Positions 44,358-53,129 of a stretch of DNA of 64,000 nt are shown in pieces. The stretch comes from CANLBN01 sp034111645. GTDB taxonomy: Bacteria; Pseudomonadota; Gammaproteobacteria; Pseudomonadales; Cellvibrionaceae. The translations under genes were made by a program, and so were the position numbers. Numbering within the stretch: position 1 is the first letter of the stretch; the number at the start of each line of letters is the position of its first letter. The stretch is taken from positions 6,213 through 70,212 of the forward strand of contig JAWUWW010000055.1 of assembly GCA_034111645.1 (NCBI GenBank), in the 5' to 3' direction. The notes beneath the pieces are model-generated. The model had not been told where the DNA came from, ran no database searches, and saw nothing but the letters and a program-made list of their open reading frames with translations.

Positions 44358-44906
44358 ATGAAGTTTTGCAGTATGTGTGGCGGCTCGATTAATTGGTCAA
44401 TACCCAAAGGGGATAACCGCGAACGCTATGTTTGTAGTGATATAGAATGCGGTGAAATTCATTATCAAAATCCACGAATCATTACTGGTTGCCTACCTTT
44501 CTATAAAAATCAAGTACTTCTTTGCAAGCGCGCCATTGAACCTCGCTATGGTTTATGGACACTACCCGCTGGTTTTTTAGAGAACCAAGAAACCACTCAG
44601 CAAGGTGCTCAGCGCGAATCAATTGAGGAGGCAAATGCAAATCTCGATATTCAAGATTTGTATACTATTTTTGATATTCCACATATCAACCAAGTTTATT
44701 TTTTTTATCGCGCCGAACTTATTGATACCGATTTTAGCCCTGGAGTAGAGTCTTTGGACGTTAAGTTATTTAATTTAGAAGATATACCTTGGCAAGAGCT
44801 TGCGTTTCCAGCAATCAAAAAAACCTTAGAATATTATATTGAAGACACCGCAACCCAAGAATTCAAGTTTAGATCGGAGATATTAGCACCTACAAAGATC
44901 AGATAA
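44358..44906 (+). CDS. Zinc-ribbon NUDIX hydrolase
   Basis: A NUDIX hydrolase of 182 residues with an N-terminal zinc ribbon (CSMCGG and CSDIECGEIHYQNP, Cys residues near 4, 7, 26 and 31). The NUDIX box is GFLENQETTQQGAQRE followed by SIEEA, complete in its catalytic Glu residues. The zinc ribbon plus NUDIX arrangement resembles NADH pyrophosphatase NudC, but the NudC SQPWPFPxS motif is absent; ADP-ribose or another nucleoside diphosphate compound is a more likely substrate. Ribosome site AGGGGA. The gene stands alone between a terminator and convergent yqfO. Confidence 0.88.
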   Translation: MKFCSMCGGSINWSIPKGDNRERYVCSDIECGEIHYQNPRIITGCLPFYKNQVLLCKRAIEPRYGLWTLPAGFLENQETTQQGAQRESIEEANANLDIQDLYTIFDIPHINQVYFFYRAELIDTDFSPGVESLDVKLFNLEDIPWQELAFPAIKKTLEYYIEDTATQEFKFRSEILAPTKIR

Positions 44907-44977
44907 TAATCGTTAATAATTTTCAATGAGCAATGAACTTATAAAGACTGATAGGGTTTCACAAGCAAGAAAATTAA

Positions 44978-45289
44978 TTAATAATCTGCTAGCTTCCATA
45001 CTTCGTAGGCTGGCTCTTCAAAGGGATGGGATTGCCTAAGCGCTTTAATGACCTGCTTTACAGCAGCATCATTACAAACCATTTCAACTTTGTACTCATC
45101 AATAGTTTCTAATTTATCTTGTTGGCCTATAAATGGCTTGCTGCCTTTCATTGGTATAAACTGACCTTGACCTAAGACCTGCCAACAACATTGGTCATAT
45201 TCACCCATTTTACCTGCCCCTGCTTTAAAAACAGCTTTTTTAGTTTTTTCGAGATGCGATTGAGGCACAAAAAAGGCTAATTTATACAT
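44978..45289 (-). CDS. YqfO/NIF3 C-terminal-domain-like protein
   Basis: This 103-residue protein resembles the CutA-like domain inserted in YqfO/NIF3 proteins, here as a stand-alone domain: MYKLAFFVPQSHLEKTKKAV, then GQGQFIPMKGSKPFIG and SHPFEEPAYEVWKL. Stand-alone copies are common in gammaproteobacteria; function is unknown, perhaps metal or nucleotide binding. I chose the ATG at 45289, where the family starts, with AAAGG upstream; a longer frame to 45325 would overlap mlaC. The start lies 20 bases after mlaC ends, so the two are probably one transcript. Confidence 0.87.
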   Translation of the reverse strand: MYKLAFFVPQSHLEKTKKAVFKAGAGKMGEYDQCCWQVLGQGQFIPMKGSKPFIGQQDKLETIDEYKVEMVCNDAAVKQVIKALRQSHPFEEPAYEVWKLADY

Positions 45290-45309
45290 ACTGATACCTT
45301 TGCTATAAA

Positions 45310-45942
45310 CTATCGCTGACCCCATTCATTAATAGTCCTTGTAACATCGCCTTTATTTTTTTTCACTTCAGCATCAAATTGACCGCGAAATGTCTGACCC
45401 AAATTAATACCATTTAGTATTACATTAATCATCTTCCATTGACCTTGATTATTTTTAGCCATTGAGTAAGAGACTTGATTAGCACTTGCACCACCACTAA
45501 TTTCTTGAACAACAACAGTTCTGCGTTCTTCATCATTGATAGGGTTTTGAGGTGGTAAAACGGCGATCGCTAAATCACTAAAATTAGACATTCCACTTCC
45601 GTAAGTATTCACTAAGCCGAGCTTGAAAGATTTGGCAAATTGCGACACCTGCTCAGTGGTGACTTCTTTAGCATAGTTTCCCATAACACCACGAGCTATA
45701 TAATCGAAGGCAATGACAGGGTCTAAAATTTTAGATAGCTCTTCAACAAAGATTTCTGGTTCGCCAACAGGATCTAAGCCCCTATTCAAAGCATCCAAAA
45801 CAAGCTGTGTAGTATCTTGAACAACATTATGCGGAGCAGAATCAAATGTTGGCTTTATCACGTTCACTTTTGCCACCGCCATTGATGAGAGACAGACAAG
45901 AAATAATCCAACAAAATAAAACACTGATTTACTATGATTCAT
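45310..45942 (-). CDS. mlaC: Phospholipid transport periplasmic protein MlaC (Ttg2D family)
   Basis: MlaC shuttles phospholipids between the outer-membrane MlaA complex and the inner-membrane MlaFEDB transporter. The 210-residue protein has a signal peptide (about 1-24, ending VAKA-like) and the Tol_Tol_Ttg2 fold: DYIARGVMGNYAKEVTTEQV, FKLGLVNTYGSGM and WKMINVILNGINLGQTFR correspond to family blocks. The rest of the mla operon, which normally lies here divergent from yrbG, is absent from the window. It may be the sole gene left at the ancestral site or a second copy. Confidence 0.9.
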   Translation of the reverse strand: MNHSKSVFYFVGLFLVCLSSMAVAKVNVIKPTFDSAPHNVVQDTTQLVLDALNRGLDPVGEPEIFVEELSKILDPVIAFDYIARGVMGNYAKEVTTEQVSQFAKSFKLGLVNTYGSGMSNFSDLAIAVLPPQNPINDEERRTVVVQEISGGASANQVSYSMAKNNQGQWKMINVILNGINLGQTFRGQFDAEVKKNKGDVTRTINEWGQR

Positions 45943-46321
45943 CTTCTTATAACCCTATTTTTACCTTATTTAAAATACTTACATTATGAGCTTGTATAAC
46001 CAAGTTACGTCTTTACTTAGACACTCACTGCATAACCATAAATTTGAATATTATGGTCTGAAACTTGAAAAATCGCCTTTCTTAATTGTGGTGAAAACCT
46101 TTGTTCTGATGTCTCTTATATGGCTTTAACATAGAAATAGTTCAAACATTAATTAATAATTAGTTCGCAATTTTTACTGACAGCTTGAGCCGCACACTAT
46201 AACATCCGCATGCTTATGCTGAAATGTAAATCCTTGCACAACAAGCTATTTATAAACAAATTTTCTGAATAACTCCAAAGTAATCACTTTAACCAAATAT
46301 AACTGAACAGAGACTGAACAT
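45943..46321. other. mlaC-yrbG divergent intergenic region
   Basis: A 379-base gap with the promoters of mlaC (minus) and yrbG (plus). In E. coli the corresponding region separates mlaFEDCB from yrbG. No RNA gene, small frame or clear repeat was recognised. Confidence 0.5.
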
Positions 46322-47278
46322 ATGTTTGACATACTTCTTCCATGGATAGCCATACTTATTGGCTTTACGGGTCTCATTTGGAGTGCTGATAAATTTGTTG
46401 AGGGCAGTGCAAGCATTGCGAGTCGCTTTGGTATCTCAAAATTAATTATTGGCTTGACCGTTGTTGCTTTTGGTACCTCTGCTCCTGAAGTCGTTGTGTC
46501 AATAAGTTCTTCTTTAAGAAATGCAGGAGATCTAGCCATCGGCAATGCTATTGGCTCTAACCTTGCCAACATTGGCTTAGTTCTTGGTATTACTGCGCTT
46601 ATTGCGCCACTACCCATCAAGACACATATACTTAAACAAGAATTCGTCATTATGTTGGGCGTCTTTTGTTTAGCAGGATTTTTTCTATTTGATAGCAGAC
46701 TCTCTTTATTAGAGGGCATCATTCTTGTCAGCATGATGATACCTTTATTGCTATGGATTGCTTATTCAAAAAAACAACATCCAGAAGACGGAGAGGAGCT
46801 TCCTGAAATAACATCCATGAAAGCAGGAATCCTGTGGTTTATATTTGGCCTTAGTTTACTCATAGCAAGTGCAGAGATATTAGTTTGGGGCGCAAAAACG
46901 GTCGCACTTGAATTTGGTGTCAGTCCACTTATCATAGGACTAACGGTGGTTGCTGTGGGCACCAGCTTGCCAGAACTGGCAGCGTCTGTGATGAGCGCAC
47001 TTAAAGGTCATCATGATATTGCTATCGGCAATGTTATTGGCTCAAATATATTTAATCTTTTATTGGTCATGGGAATAGCGCCTATTATCAACCCTATATC
47101 AATGGAGGCAGAAGTATTTAGTAGAGACTTTGCCGCTATGAGTATTATCGCTTTATTCTTAGGCGGCGCCATGCTGTTTAGTTACTTAAAAAGTAAAGGC
47201 AATAGTCAATTAGGGCGACTAACTGGCATTGGTTTGTTAATATTGTATCTGGCTTATTACACTTTATTATTTAAATGA
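46322..47278 (+). CDS. yrbG: Calcium/sodium antiporter family protein YrbG
   Basis: YrbG (CaxA) is an inner-membrane cation/Ca2+ exchanger of the CaCA superfamily. The 318 residues contain about ten membrane segments in two inverted halves. Each half bears an alpha-repeat: TVVAFGTSAPEVVVSISSSL with GNAIGSNLANIGLVL, and TVVAVGTSLPELAASVMSAL with GNVIGSNIFNLLLVMG; the conserved Glu and Asn/Ser ion ligands are present. It starts the plus-strand LPS operon; its stop overlaps the kdsD start by four bases. Confidence 0.95.
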   Translation: MFDILLPWIAILIGFTGLIWSADKFVEGSASIASRFGISKLIIGLTVVAFGTSAPEVVVSISSSLRNAGDLAIGNAIGSNLANIGLVLGITALIAPLPIKTHILKQEFVIMLGVFCLAGFFLFDSRLSLLEGIILVSMMIPLLLWIAYSKKQHPEDGEELPEITSMKAGILWFIFGLSLLIASAEILVWGAKTVALEFGVSPLIIGLTVVAVGTSLPELAASVMSALKGHHDIAIGNVIGSNIFNLLLVMGIAPIINPISMEAEVFSRDFAAMSIIALFLGGAMLFSYLKSKGNSQLGRLTGIGLLILYLAYYTLLFK

Positions 47279-48300
47279 CGGCTATCTTCATGACACCAGC
47301 AGCGCCATCTGAGCAAAAGGGCTTGATCACAAGCAATGAAACCTTCATAAAGGCAGGCAAGCGCACTATTGCATTAGAAATTGCGGCTATCAAAGCTCTC
47401 GGTGATCGTATTGATGAAAATTTTGTCAAAGCTTGCCGTATTATTTTGGAGTGCAAAGGACGCACTATTGTCACAGGAATGGGGAAGTCGGGCCATATTG
47501 GCAAAAAAATAGCCGCAACCCTAGCAAGCACAGGATCACCATCATTTTTTGTGCACCCTGGTGAGGCTAGCCACGGTGATCTTGGAATGATTACTGCCAA
47601 CGATGTTGTTATTGCCATTTCTAACTCGGGAAGTTCAGCCGAAGTCGTGGCTTTGTTACCGACTATTAAACGACTCGGCATACCATTGATTAGCATGACA
47701 GGACAACACCGTTCTCCTTTAGCACTGCAAGCTGACACAAATTTAGATGTCAGCGTCGAAAGTGAAGCCTGTCCCTTAGATTTAGCGCCAACATCAAGCA
47801 CAACTGTCACACTAGTGATGGGGGATGCCTTGGCCGTTGCCCTCTTAGAGGCGCGAGGATTTACACCAGAGGATTTTGCTTTTTCACATCCCGGCGGCGC
47901 ATTAGGCCGACGCTTAATATTGAAAGTTGGCGACATTATGCATGGCGGCGATGATCTACCTTCCGTGCGAGATAATACATTGTTACCCCAAACATTAATC
48001 GAAATGACACAGAAAGGCTTAGGTATTACGACCGTTATTGATAGCGACAATAAATTAACTGGCGTCTTCACCGATGGAGATTTACGACGCGCTATTGATA
48101 AAAATATCGACATTAACCACGCGCTCATTAAAGATGTAATGTCTGCAAATCCAACAACTATAAGTCCAAATATGTTGGCTGTTGAAGCCGTCGGCTTAAT
48201 GGAGCGACAATCGATTACCGCATTAATTGTTGCTAATGAGCAACAGCAGCCGATTGGTGTCATACATATGCATGATATTTTACGCGCGGGTATTTTATAA
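47275..48300 (+). CDS. kdsD: D-arabinose 5-phosphate isomerase KdsD
   Basis: KdsD interconverts ribulose 5-phosphate and arabinose 5-phosphate, the first step of Kdo synthesis for LPS. The 341 residues consist of an SIS sugar-isomerase domain (about 40-185), with TGMGKSGHIGKKIAATLAST and ISNSGSSAEV, and a C-terminal CBS pair (about 215-335), which may sense nucleotides or nucleotide sugars. The start overlaps the yrbG stop (ATGA), and kdsC follows after 118 bases. A second in-frame ATG at 47290 is possible. Confidence 0.97.
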   Translation: MTAIFMTPAAPSEQKGLITSNETFIKAGKRTIALEIAAIKALGDRIDENFVKACRIILECKGRTIVTGMGKSGHIGKKIAATLASTGSPSFFVHPGEASHGDLGMITANDVVIAISNSGSSAEVVALLPTIKRLGIPLISMTGQHRSPLALQADTNLDVSVESEACPLDLAPTSSTTVTLVMGDALAVALLEARGFTPEDFAFSHPGGALGRRLILKVGDIMHGGDDLPSVRDNTLLPQTLIEMTQKGLGITTVIDSDNKLTGVFTDGDLRRAIDKNIDINHALIKDVMSANPTTISPNMLAVEAVGLMERQSITALIVANEQQQPIGVIHMHDILRAGIL

Positions 48301-48418
48301 AATAGTCATCGTTTCTGTTGGTCGATCATAAACAATCTATCGACTATTGAAAATCTTAAACGACAATAAAAATGCTTGCCACTAAACCTATTCATAATCT
48401 TGATAAAAAAGTAACGCG

Positions 48419-48958
48419 ATGAAACTCTCAGAAATTAATTCTTCCATTATAGATCGCGCTCGTAAGATTAAATTATTGGTGCTTGATGTCGATGGCGTAC
48501 TTACTAGCGGCCAACTTTTTTTTACCAACTCAGGTGAAGAGATAAAAGCATTTAACTCGCTCGATGGTCACGGTATTAAAATGCTCCAAAACAGTGGTGT
48601 AAAAGTCGCTATTATCACCGGTAGAACTAGCCATATCGTCGAAAAAAGAGCGGCTTCTCTTGGTATTAATATACTTATACAAGGTCGAGAAGATAAGCTA
48701 GCCGCACTCCAAGAAATTAGACAAGAGTACTCTTATGAAACAGAGGAGATTGCTCATATGGGCGATGACCATCCTGACTTACCGTTAATTAAAGCTTTAG
48801 GGCTTGGAATGAGTGTCGATAGTGCGCATTGGTTAGTCAAACAACATGCTCATTGGATAAGCCAATTTAAAGGTGGTGAAGGTGCTGTAAGAGAAGCCTG
48901 TGATCTAATTATGATGGCGCAAGGCACCTATGATGACTCAATTAAATCTTATCTATAG
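48419..48958 (+). CDS. kdsC: 3-deoxy-D-manno-octulosonate 8-phosphate phosphatase KdsC
   Basis: KdsC dephosphorylates Kdo-8-phosphate, the third step of Kdo synthesis. It is a small HAD phosphatase without a cap domain: motif I LDVDGVLTSG (Asp23, Asp25), motif II IITGR, motif III around the Lys in GREDKLAAL, and motif IV MGDDHPDLP. The 179 residues fit the tetrameric family. It is between kdsD and lptC, 54 bases before the latter, on the same strand. Confidence 0.97.
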   Translation: MKLSEINSSIIDRARKIKLLVLDVDGVLTSGQLFFTNSGEEIKAFNSLDGHGIKMLQNSGVKVAIITGRTSHIVEKRAASLGINILIQGREDKLAALQEIRQEYSYETEEIAHMGDDHPDLPLIKALGLGMSVDSAHWLVKQHAHWISQFKGGEGAVREACDLIMMAQGTYDDSIKSYL

Positions 48959-49012
48959 ATATTATTTATATTACTGACATAAAAAACTATTTATAAAGAA
49001 TCATTCTTAAAA

Positions 49013-49666
49013 ATGAAGCACTCTAAAAAATTAATACTCACTATACTGTTTATCTTAGCGGCATTAGTAGTATTGTGGATGACATCTTCTAAAGATATTC
49101 AAGATACGTTTAACGATATTCTTAACGAACAACCCGCATTGGCTCTCTACCCTATTAGCTATCTCAACAATACACAAACACAACAATATAATGAGCAAGG
49201 TTTATTAAGCTACACCTTAAATGCCAAAATAATTCGTCAATTTGAAGTCGTTGACGTTTCAACTCCTGACTTAATTATCAATCAACCTTATCTAACAATT
49301 TACGGGATTGATAGTGACAAGACCGGTGCCAATAACAATCCAACACCTGAAAAAACACCTACTGTCAACTCTAACGCCTCCTTATCAACTGTGTCTGCTG
49401 ATTTGGCAGAAGGCTTCGATAGCAACGAAAAACTAACTCTTAAGGGAAATGTTATTGTTATACAAACTCTTGCCAACGGTGAAACAAGCCAGCTACAGAC
49501 ATCTATTCTTTATTTGGAACCAAGTCGCCGTTACGCTCAAACTGACAAACCTGTTATTATCACCGATGCTAGAGGCATAATTAATGCGACTGGAATGAAA
49601 TTATTCTTTGATGAGCAACGTATTGAGCTACTTTCTTCAGTAGTGAGTCGTTATTCCTCGCGTTAG
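49013..49666 (+). CDS. lptC: LPS export system protein LptC
   Basis: LptC is the inner-membrane-anchored periplasmic protein that takes LPS from LptBFG and passes it to LptA. A single N-terminal membrane anchor (about residues 6-23, KKLILTILFILAALVVLW) is followed by a beta-jellyroll with low sequence conservation. At 217 residues it is slightly longer than the E. coli protein, with a Thr/Asn/Ser-rich insert near 100-130. Assignment rests on fold-like features plus position between kdsC and lptA. A gap of 194 bases before lptA is unusually large; these genes usually overlap. Confidence 0.92.
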   Translation: MKHSKKLILTILFILAALVVLWMTSSKDIQDTFNDILNEQPALALYPISYLNNTQTQQYNEQGLLSYTLNAKIIRQFEVVDVSTPDLIINQPYLTIYGIDSDKTGANNNPTPEKTPTVNSNASLSTVSADLAEGFDSNEKLTLKGNVIVIQTLANGETSQLQTSILYLEPSRRYAQTDKPVIITDARGIINATGMKLFFDEQRIELLSSVVSRYSSR

Positions 49667-49860
49667 GGCCTGCATTATAAATTTAACAATGAATATTGGA
49701 GTCTTTAAAAGAATAATTTTTACACGATAGCAAGAAAGTGTTTCTCGGAGCAACGGAGTCCACCAAGAGTAGACCAGCGTTCGAATTTAATGCTGACGTG
49801 ATTATCGTTTTAAAGTTTCATTTATAGACTGGCATTAAAGGATCAAAAGAGTATTTATCA
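49667..49860 (+). other. lptC-lptA gap with possible hairpin
   Basis: The 194-base spacer contains the inverted repeat CAGCGTT (49775-49781) and AATGCTG (49789-49795; one G-U pair). In E. coli an envelope-stress sigma-E promoter drives lptAB from about this place. I could not make out a clear sigma-E promoter here. No tRNA cloverleaf fits, despite the TTCGAAT string at 49780. Confidence 0.35.
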
Positions 49861-50430
49861 ATGATGACCCACTTAATACACATTGCTACTCCATCATTAA
49901 CTAGACTGTTATTTATGAGTCTATTAATGTTATTTAGTAGTTTAGCGCTTGCTTTACCCGATGACGCTAATCAACCAATCTCGATCGTTGCAGATTCTGC
50001 GATAAAAGATGATAAATTAGGGTTAACAATTTATGAAGGTAATGTCTCTATTACACAAGGTTCATTGAATATACTAGCTGACAAAGTAATGATTTTTATC
50101 GTAGCGGAAACAGTTTCAAAAATGGTAGCACTCGGCACGCCTGCCAGCTTTAAACAACAGCCAAATATTGATGAAAAAGATGTGATTGCAAAAGCAAACA
50201 CTATTGATTATTTTATTGTTGACAAAAAAATTACACTGACCGAAAACGCATCACTAAATCAAGATGGCTCCATTCTTACCGGGCAAGTGATTAATTATGA
50301 CCTCAATGGAGCAAAAGCACAGGCTGAGGGTGGAGTACAAGTGGTAATGCAGCCCGCTAAAACTAGCACCGTTAAAACAGACCCTATTAAAAATGACGTC
50401 ATTGATGGCACGAAAAAAGGCGATCAATAA
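49861..50430 (+). CDS. lptA: LPS transport periplasmic protein LptA
   Basis: LptA forms the periplasmic bridge that carries LPS from LptC to LptDE. A signal peptide (about 1-31, ending LALA) is followed by the OstA/LptA jellyroll: QPISIVADSAIKDDKLGLTI, then YEGNVSITQGSLNILADKV, the classical opening of the domain. The 189 residues fit. The C-terminal 20 residues are Lys- and Thr-rich. lptB begins 4 bases after the stop. Confidence 0.94.
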   Translation: MMTHLIHIATPSLTRLLFMSLLMLFSSLALALPDDANQPISIVADSAIKDDKLGLTIYEGNVSITQGSLNILADKVMIFIVAETVSKMVALGTPASFKQQPNIDEKDVIAKANTIDYFIVDKKITLTENASLNQDGSILTGQVINYDLNGAKAQAEGGVQVVMQPAKTSTVKTDPIKNDVIDGTKKGDQ

Positions 50431-50434
50431 AACC

Positions 50435-51160
50435 ATGTCCGTTCTAACTGCTAGTCATCTTGCAAAAAGTTATAACAAAAGACCCGTTGTCATTGATGTT
50501 TCGATATCCGTTAACAGCGGGCAAATTGTTGGCCTTCTTGGTCCTAATGGTGCTGGTAAAACGACTTGTTTTTATATGATTGCCGGGCTTGTTAATGCCG
50601 ACAAGGGCAATGTCACTATCGATAAACGCGACATCACCTCGCTACCTATACATGGTAGAGCAAGAGCCGGCATTGGCTATTTACCTCAAGAGGCATCGGT
50701 TTTCCGTAAACTCACCGTCGCCAATAATATTTTAGCTATTTTAGAGACAAGAAAATCATTGTCTCGAAAGCAACGTCTCAAGAAGCTTGAATCTCTTTTA
50801 CAAGAGTTTCATATCACCCATATTCGTAACTCTCTGGGTATGTCCCTTTCTGGCGGTGAGCGTAGACGCGTTGAAATTGCTCGAGCACTCGCAACAGAAC
50901 CTACTTTTATCCTTTTAGACGAGCCCTTTGCGGGTGTTGATCCGATATCTGTTAATGATATTAAGCAAATCATTACCCATTTAAAAAACAGGGGTATTGG
51001 CGTCTTAATTACTGACCATAATGTACGCGAAACTCTCACCATTTGTGAAGTCGCCTATATTGTGAGCGAGGGACATATTATTGCCCATGGCGACTCCGAG
51101 GAGATTTTAGCGAATCAGGTGGTTCGAGACGTCTACCTTGGCCAACAATTTAGACTCTAA
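50435..51160 (+). CDS. lptB: LPS export ABC transporter ATP-binding protein LptB
   Basis: LptB is the ATPase that powers LPS extraction by LptFG. The 241-residue protein has Walker A GPNGAGKTT, the Q-loop in YLPQEAS, the signature LSGGERRRVEIARAL, Walker B FILLDEPFAGVDP and the switch His in ITDHNVRETL. I start it at ATG 50435, where the family begins (MSVLTASHLAKSY); the frame runs 14 codons further up, overlapping lptA out of frame. It ends the kdsD-lptB block, and rpoN follows after 237 bases. Confidence 0.97.
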   Translation: MSVLTASHLAKSYNKRPVVIDVSISVNSGQIVGLLGPNGAGKTTCFYMIAGLVNADKGNVTIDKRDITSLPIHGRARAGIGYLPQEASVFRKLTVANNILAILETRKSLSRKQRLKKLESLLQEFHITHIRNSLGMSLSGGERRRVEIARALATEPTFILLDEPFAGVDPISVNDIKQIITHLKNRGIGVLITDHNVRETLTICEVAYIVSEGHIIAHGDSEEILANQVVRDVYLGQQFRL

Positions 51161-51397
51161 TCGAGTCAACTTTGAATTCGCTTTAATTAACTGAAGTTAT
51201 TTTTTAATCATTAGCCCCCTGCATTTTTTGTCATAACTATAGTTAACAACACTATACCTACATCGCCCGTGCAGCCAAGCTATACTAAAGTCGAATGAAT
51301 AATCTTTTTAGGCATAAATTTTGCTTAATTGCCTTGCACCTATGGCTCCTCGTGACTAGAATTAGAGTCCGTGGTTAGCCAATAAAAGTAGGATTTA

Positions 51398-52963
51398 ATG
51401 AAGCAATCATTACAACTGAGAATGGGCCAAAGCCTTACGATGACCCCCCAATTGCAGCAAGCTATTCGGTTGCTGCAGCTCTCTACTCTTGATTTACAAA
51501 ATGAAATTCAAGAGGCCCTCGACTCAAATCCTATGCTTGAAGTCGGTGATGAAACGACCGATAAAAATGGCAACACAATCGAAGATGCTGTTACCTTTGA
51601 AAATAGCCAAAGTACTAGCGCTAGCAATTCTGACGCAACTAACAATAGTGATAGTGAATCAAATAGCTCATCTACAAACGACAATAATGACTCATCAATG
51701 GAGTCAAGCTCACAGCCTGACGATATGGCTAGCAACGATGAGTGGAGCCAGGAAATACCTGAAGACTTACCTGTAGATACTAGTTGGGACGACGTCTACC
51801 AAAGCTCCGCACCCATTGGACCATCGAGCAATGAGGAGGATGAAAATAATTTTGAAAGTCGTCGAGGCAACACAGAAACTCTGCAAGATCACCTTCTATG
51901 GCAGCTGAACCTAACTCCATTTTCTAATCGAGATCGTCTTATCGCCATGACGATTATTGATGATATTGAACCTAGCGGTTTATTATCCTCACCCATAGAA
52001 GAAATATATGAAAGTTTAATAGATCAACTCGATGAAATTGAACTCGATGAGGTCGAAGCGGTATTGCATCGCTTACAGCAGTTTGATCCTCCTGGTGTTG
52101 GCGGACAAAATTTAGGTGATTGTCTGCATATACAATTGAATCAGCTATCCCCAGAGACAGAATATTTAGCCATCGCGAAATCTATTGTTAAAGAGCATAT
52201 CCTTTTGTTGGGCAGCAAAGATTATAAAACCCTCATGCGTAAACTAAGGATTAGCGAAGCTGAGCTCAGCTCAGCGATTCAACTGATACAGACGATGAAT
52301 CCAAGACCAGGGGACGATCTCGAGGCAGACACAACTGAATATATTGTGCCTGATGTATTTGTTAAGAAACTTATGAATCGTTGGGTAGTAGAGCTTAATC
52401 CAGATATAGCGCCTAAACTGCGTATCAATTCTGACTATGCATCAATGGTAAAACGTGCAGATAATAGCAGCGATAACACCTATCTCAAGAACAATTTGCA
52501 AGAAGCGCGTTGGTTTTTGAAAAGCCTACAAAGTCGGAATGAAACTCTGCTTAAGGTTGGCAGCGCGATTGTTGATAAACAACAAGGGTTTCTCGATTTT
52601 GGAGAAGAGGCAATGAAGCCTCTAGTGCTACATGATATCGCTGAAGTTGTAGAAATGCATGAGTCAACTATATCTCGTGTGACCACCAATAAATATATGC
52701 ATACCCCACAAGGTATCTTCGAACTTAAATACTTTTTTTCAAGCCATGTTAGTACTGATGGTGGTGGAGAGTGCTCATCTACAGCTATTCGGGCTATTAT
52801 CAAAAAACTTATCGCATCAGAAAATACGCGAAAACCCTTGAGTGATAGTAAGATTACGGCTGTACTAGCTGACCAAGGTATTCAAGTTGCCCGCAGAACT
52901 ATTGCCAAATACAGAGAGGTGATGAATGTTCCTCCCTCAAACGAGCGCAAACAACTAATCTAA
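51398..52963 (+). CDS. rpoN: RNA polymerase sigma-54 factor RpoN
   Basis: Sigma-54 directs transcription from -24/-12 promoters and requires activators such as PilR (13.8 kb). Region I (1-50) is Gln/Leu-rich: LRMGQSLTMTPQLQQAIRLL. An acidic, Ser/Asn/Asp-rich region II (about 55-155) is longer than average. The core-binding domain follows, then the HTH region and the RpoN box written ARRTIAKYRE near 502-511. The 521 residues are at the upper end of the family range. The ribosome site is AGGA. It occupies its usual place after lptB. Confidence 0.97.
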   Translation: MKQSLQLRMGQSLTMTPQLQQAIRLLQLSTLDLQNEIQEALDSNPMLEVGDETTDKNGNTIEDAVTFENSQSTSASNSDATNNSDSESNSSSTNDNNDSSMESSSQPDDMASNDEWSQEIPEDLPVDTSWDDVYQSSAPIGPSSNEEDENNFESRRGNTETLQDHLLWQLNLTPFSNRDRLIAMTIIDDIEPSGLLSSPIEEIYESLIDQLDEIELDEVEAVLHRLQQFDPPGVGGQNLGDCLHIQLNQLSPETEYLAIAKSIVKEHILLLGSKDYKTLMRKLRISEAELSSAIQLIQTMNPRPGDDLEADTTEYIVPDVFVKKLMNRWVVELNPDIAPKLRINSDYASMVKRADNSSDNTYLKNNLQEARWFLKSLQSRNETLLKVGSAIVDKQQGFLDFGEEAMKPLVLHDIAEVVEMHESTISRVTTNKYMHTPQGIFELKYFFSSHVSTDGGGECSSTAIRAIIKKLIASENTRKPLSDSKITAVLADQGIQVARRTIAKYREVMNVPPSNERKQLI

Positions 52964-53061
52964 AATTAGCAACAAAGTCTTAATACGAACTAACCAATAG
53001 TGAATAAAAGTCGCTGACAGATGTTAAGGCCACTTAAATAAAGTAAACTATATGTCTAACC

Positions 53062-53096
53062 TATCTTGTTAACTATTTTGTAAAGCCAACAAGATA
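53062..53096 (+). terminator. 9-bp inverted repeat in the rpoN-ptsN gap
   Basis: TATCTTGTT (53062-53070) and AACAAGATA (53088-53096) are perfect complements around a 17-base loop, followed by CTTTTATTG. It may be a weak terminator for rpoN or a leader structure for ptsN. It occupies the place where hpf lies in most relatives. Confidence 0.4.
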
Positions 53097-53129
53097 CTTT
53101 TATTGATTCCTACCTGATCTTAATATTTT

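Noticed and set aside
47271..48263. Antisense frame of 330 codons opposite kdsD
   Set aside because: It mirrors the codon use of the well-identified kdsD gene and is rich in Ser and Pro without any fold signature.
49771..49800. TTCGAAT resembling a tRNA T-loop
   Set aside because: No 5-bp T-stem, anticodon arm or acceptor stem can be formed around it.
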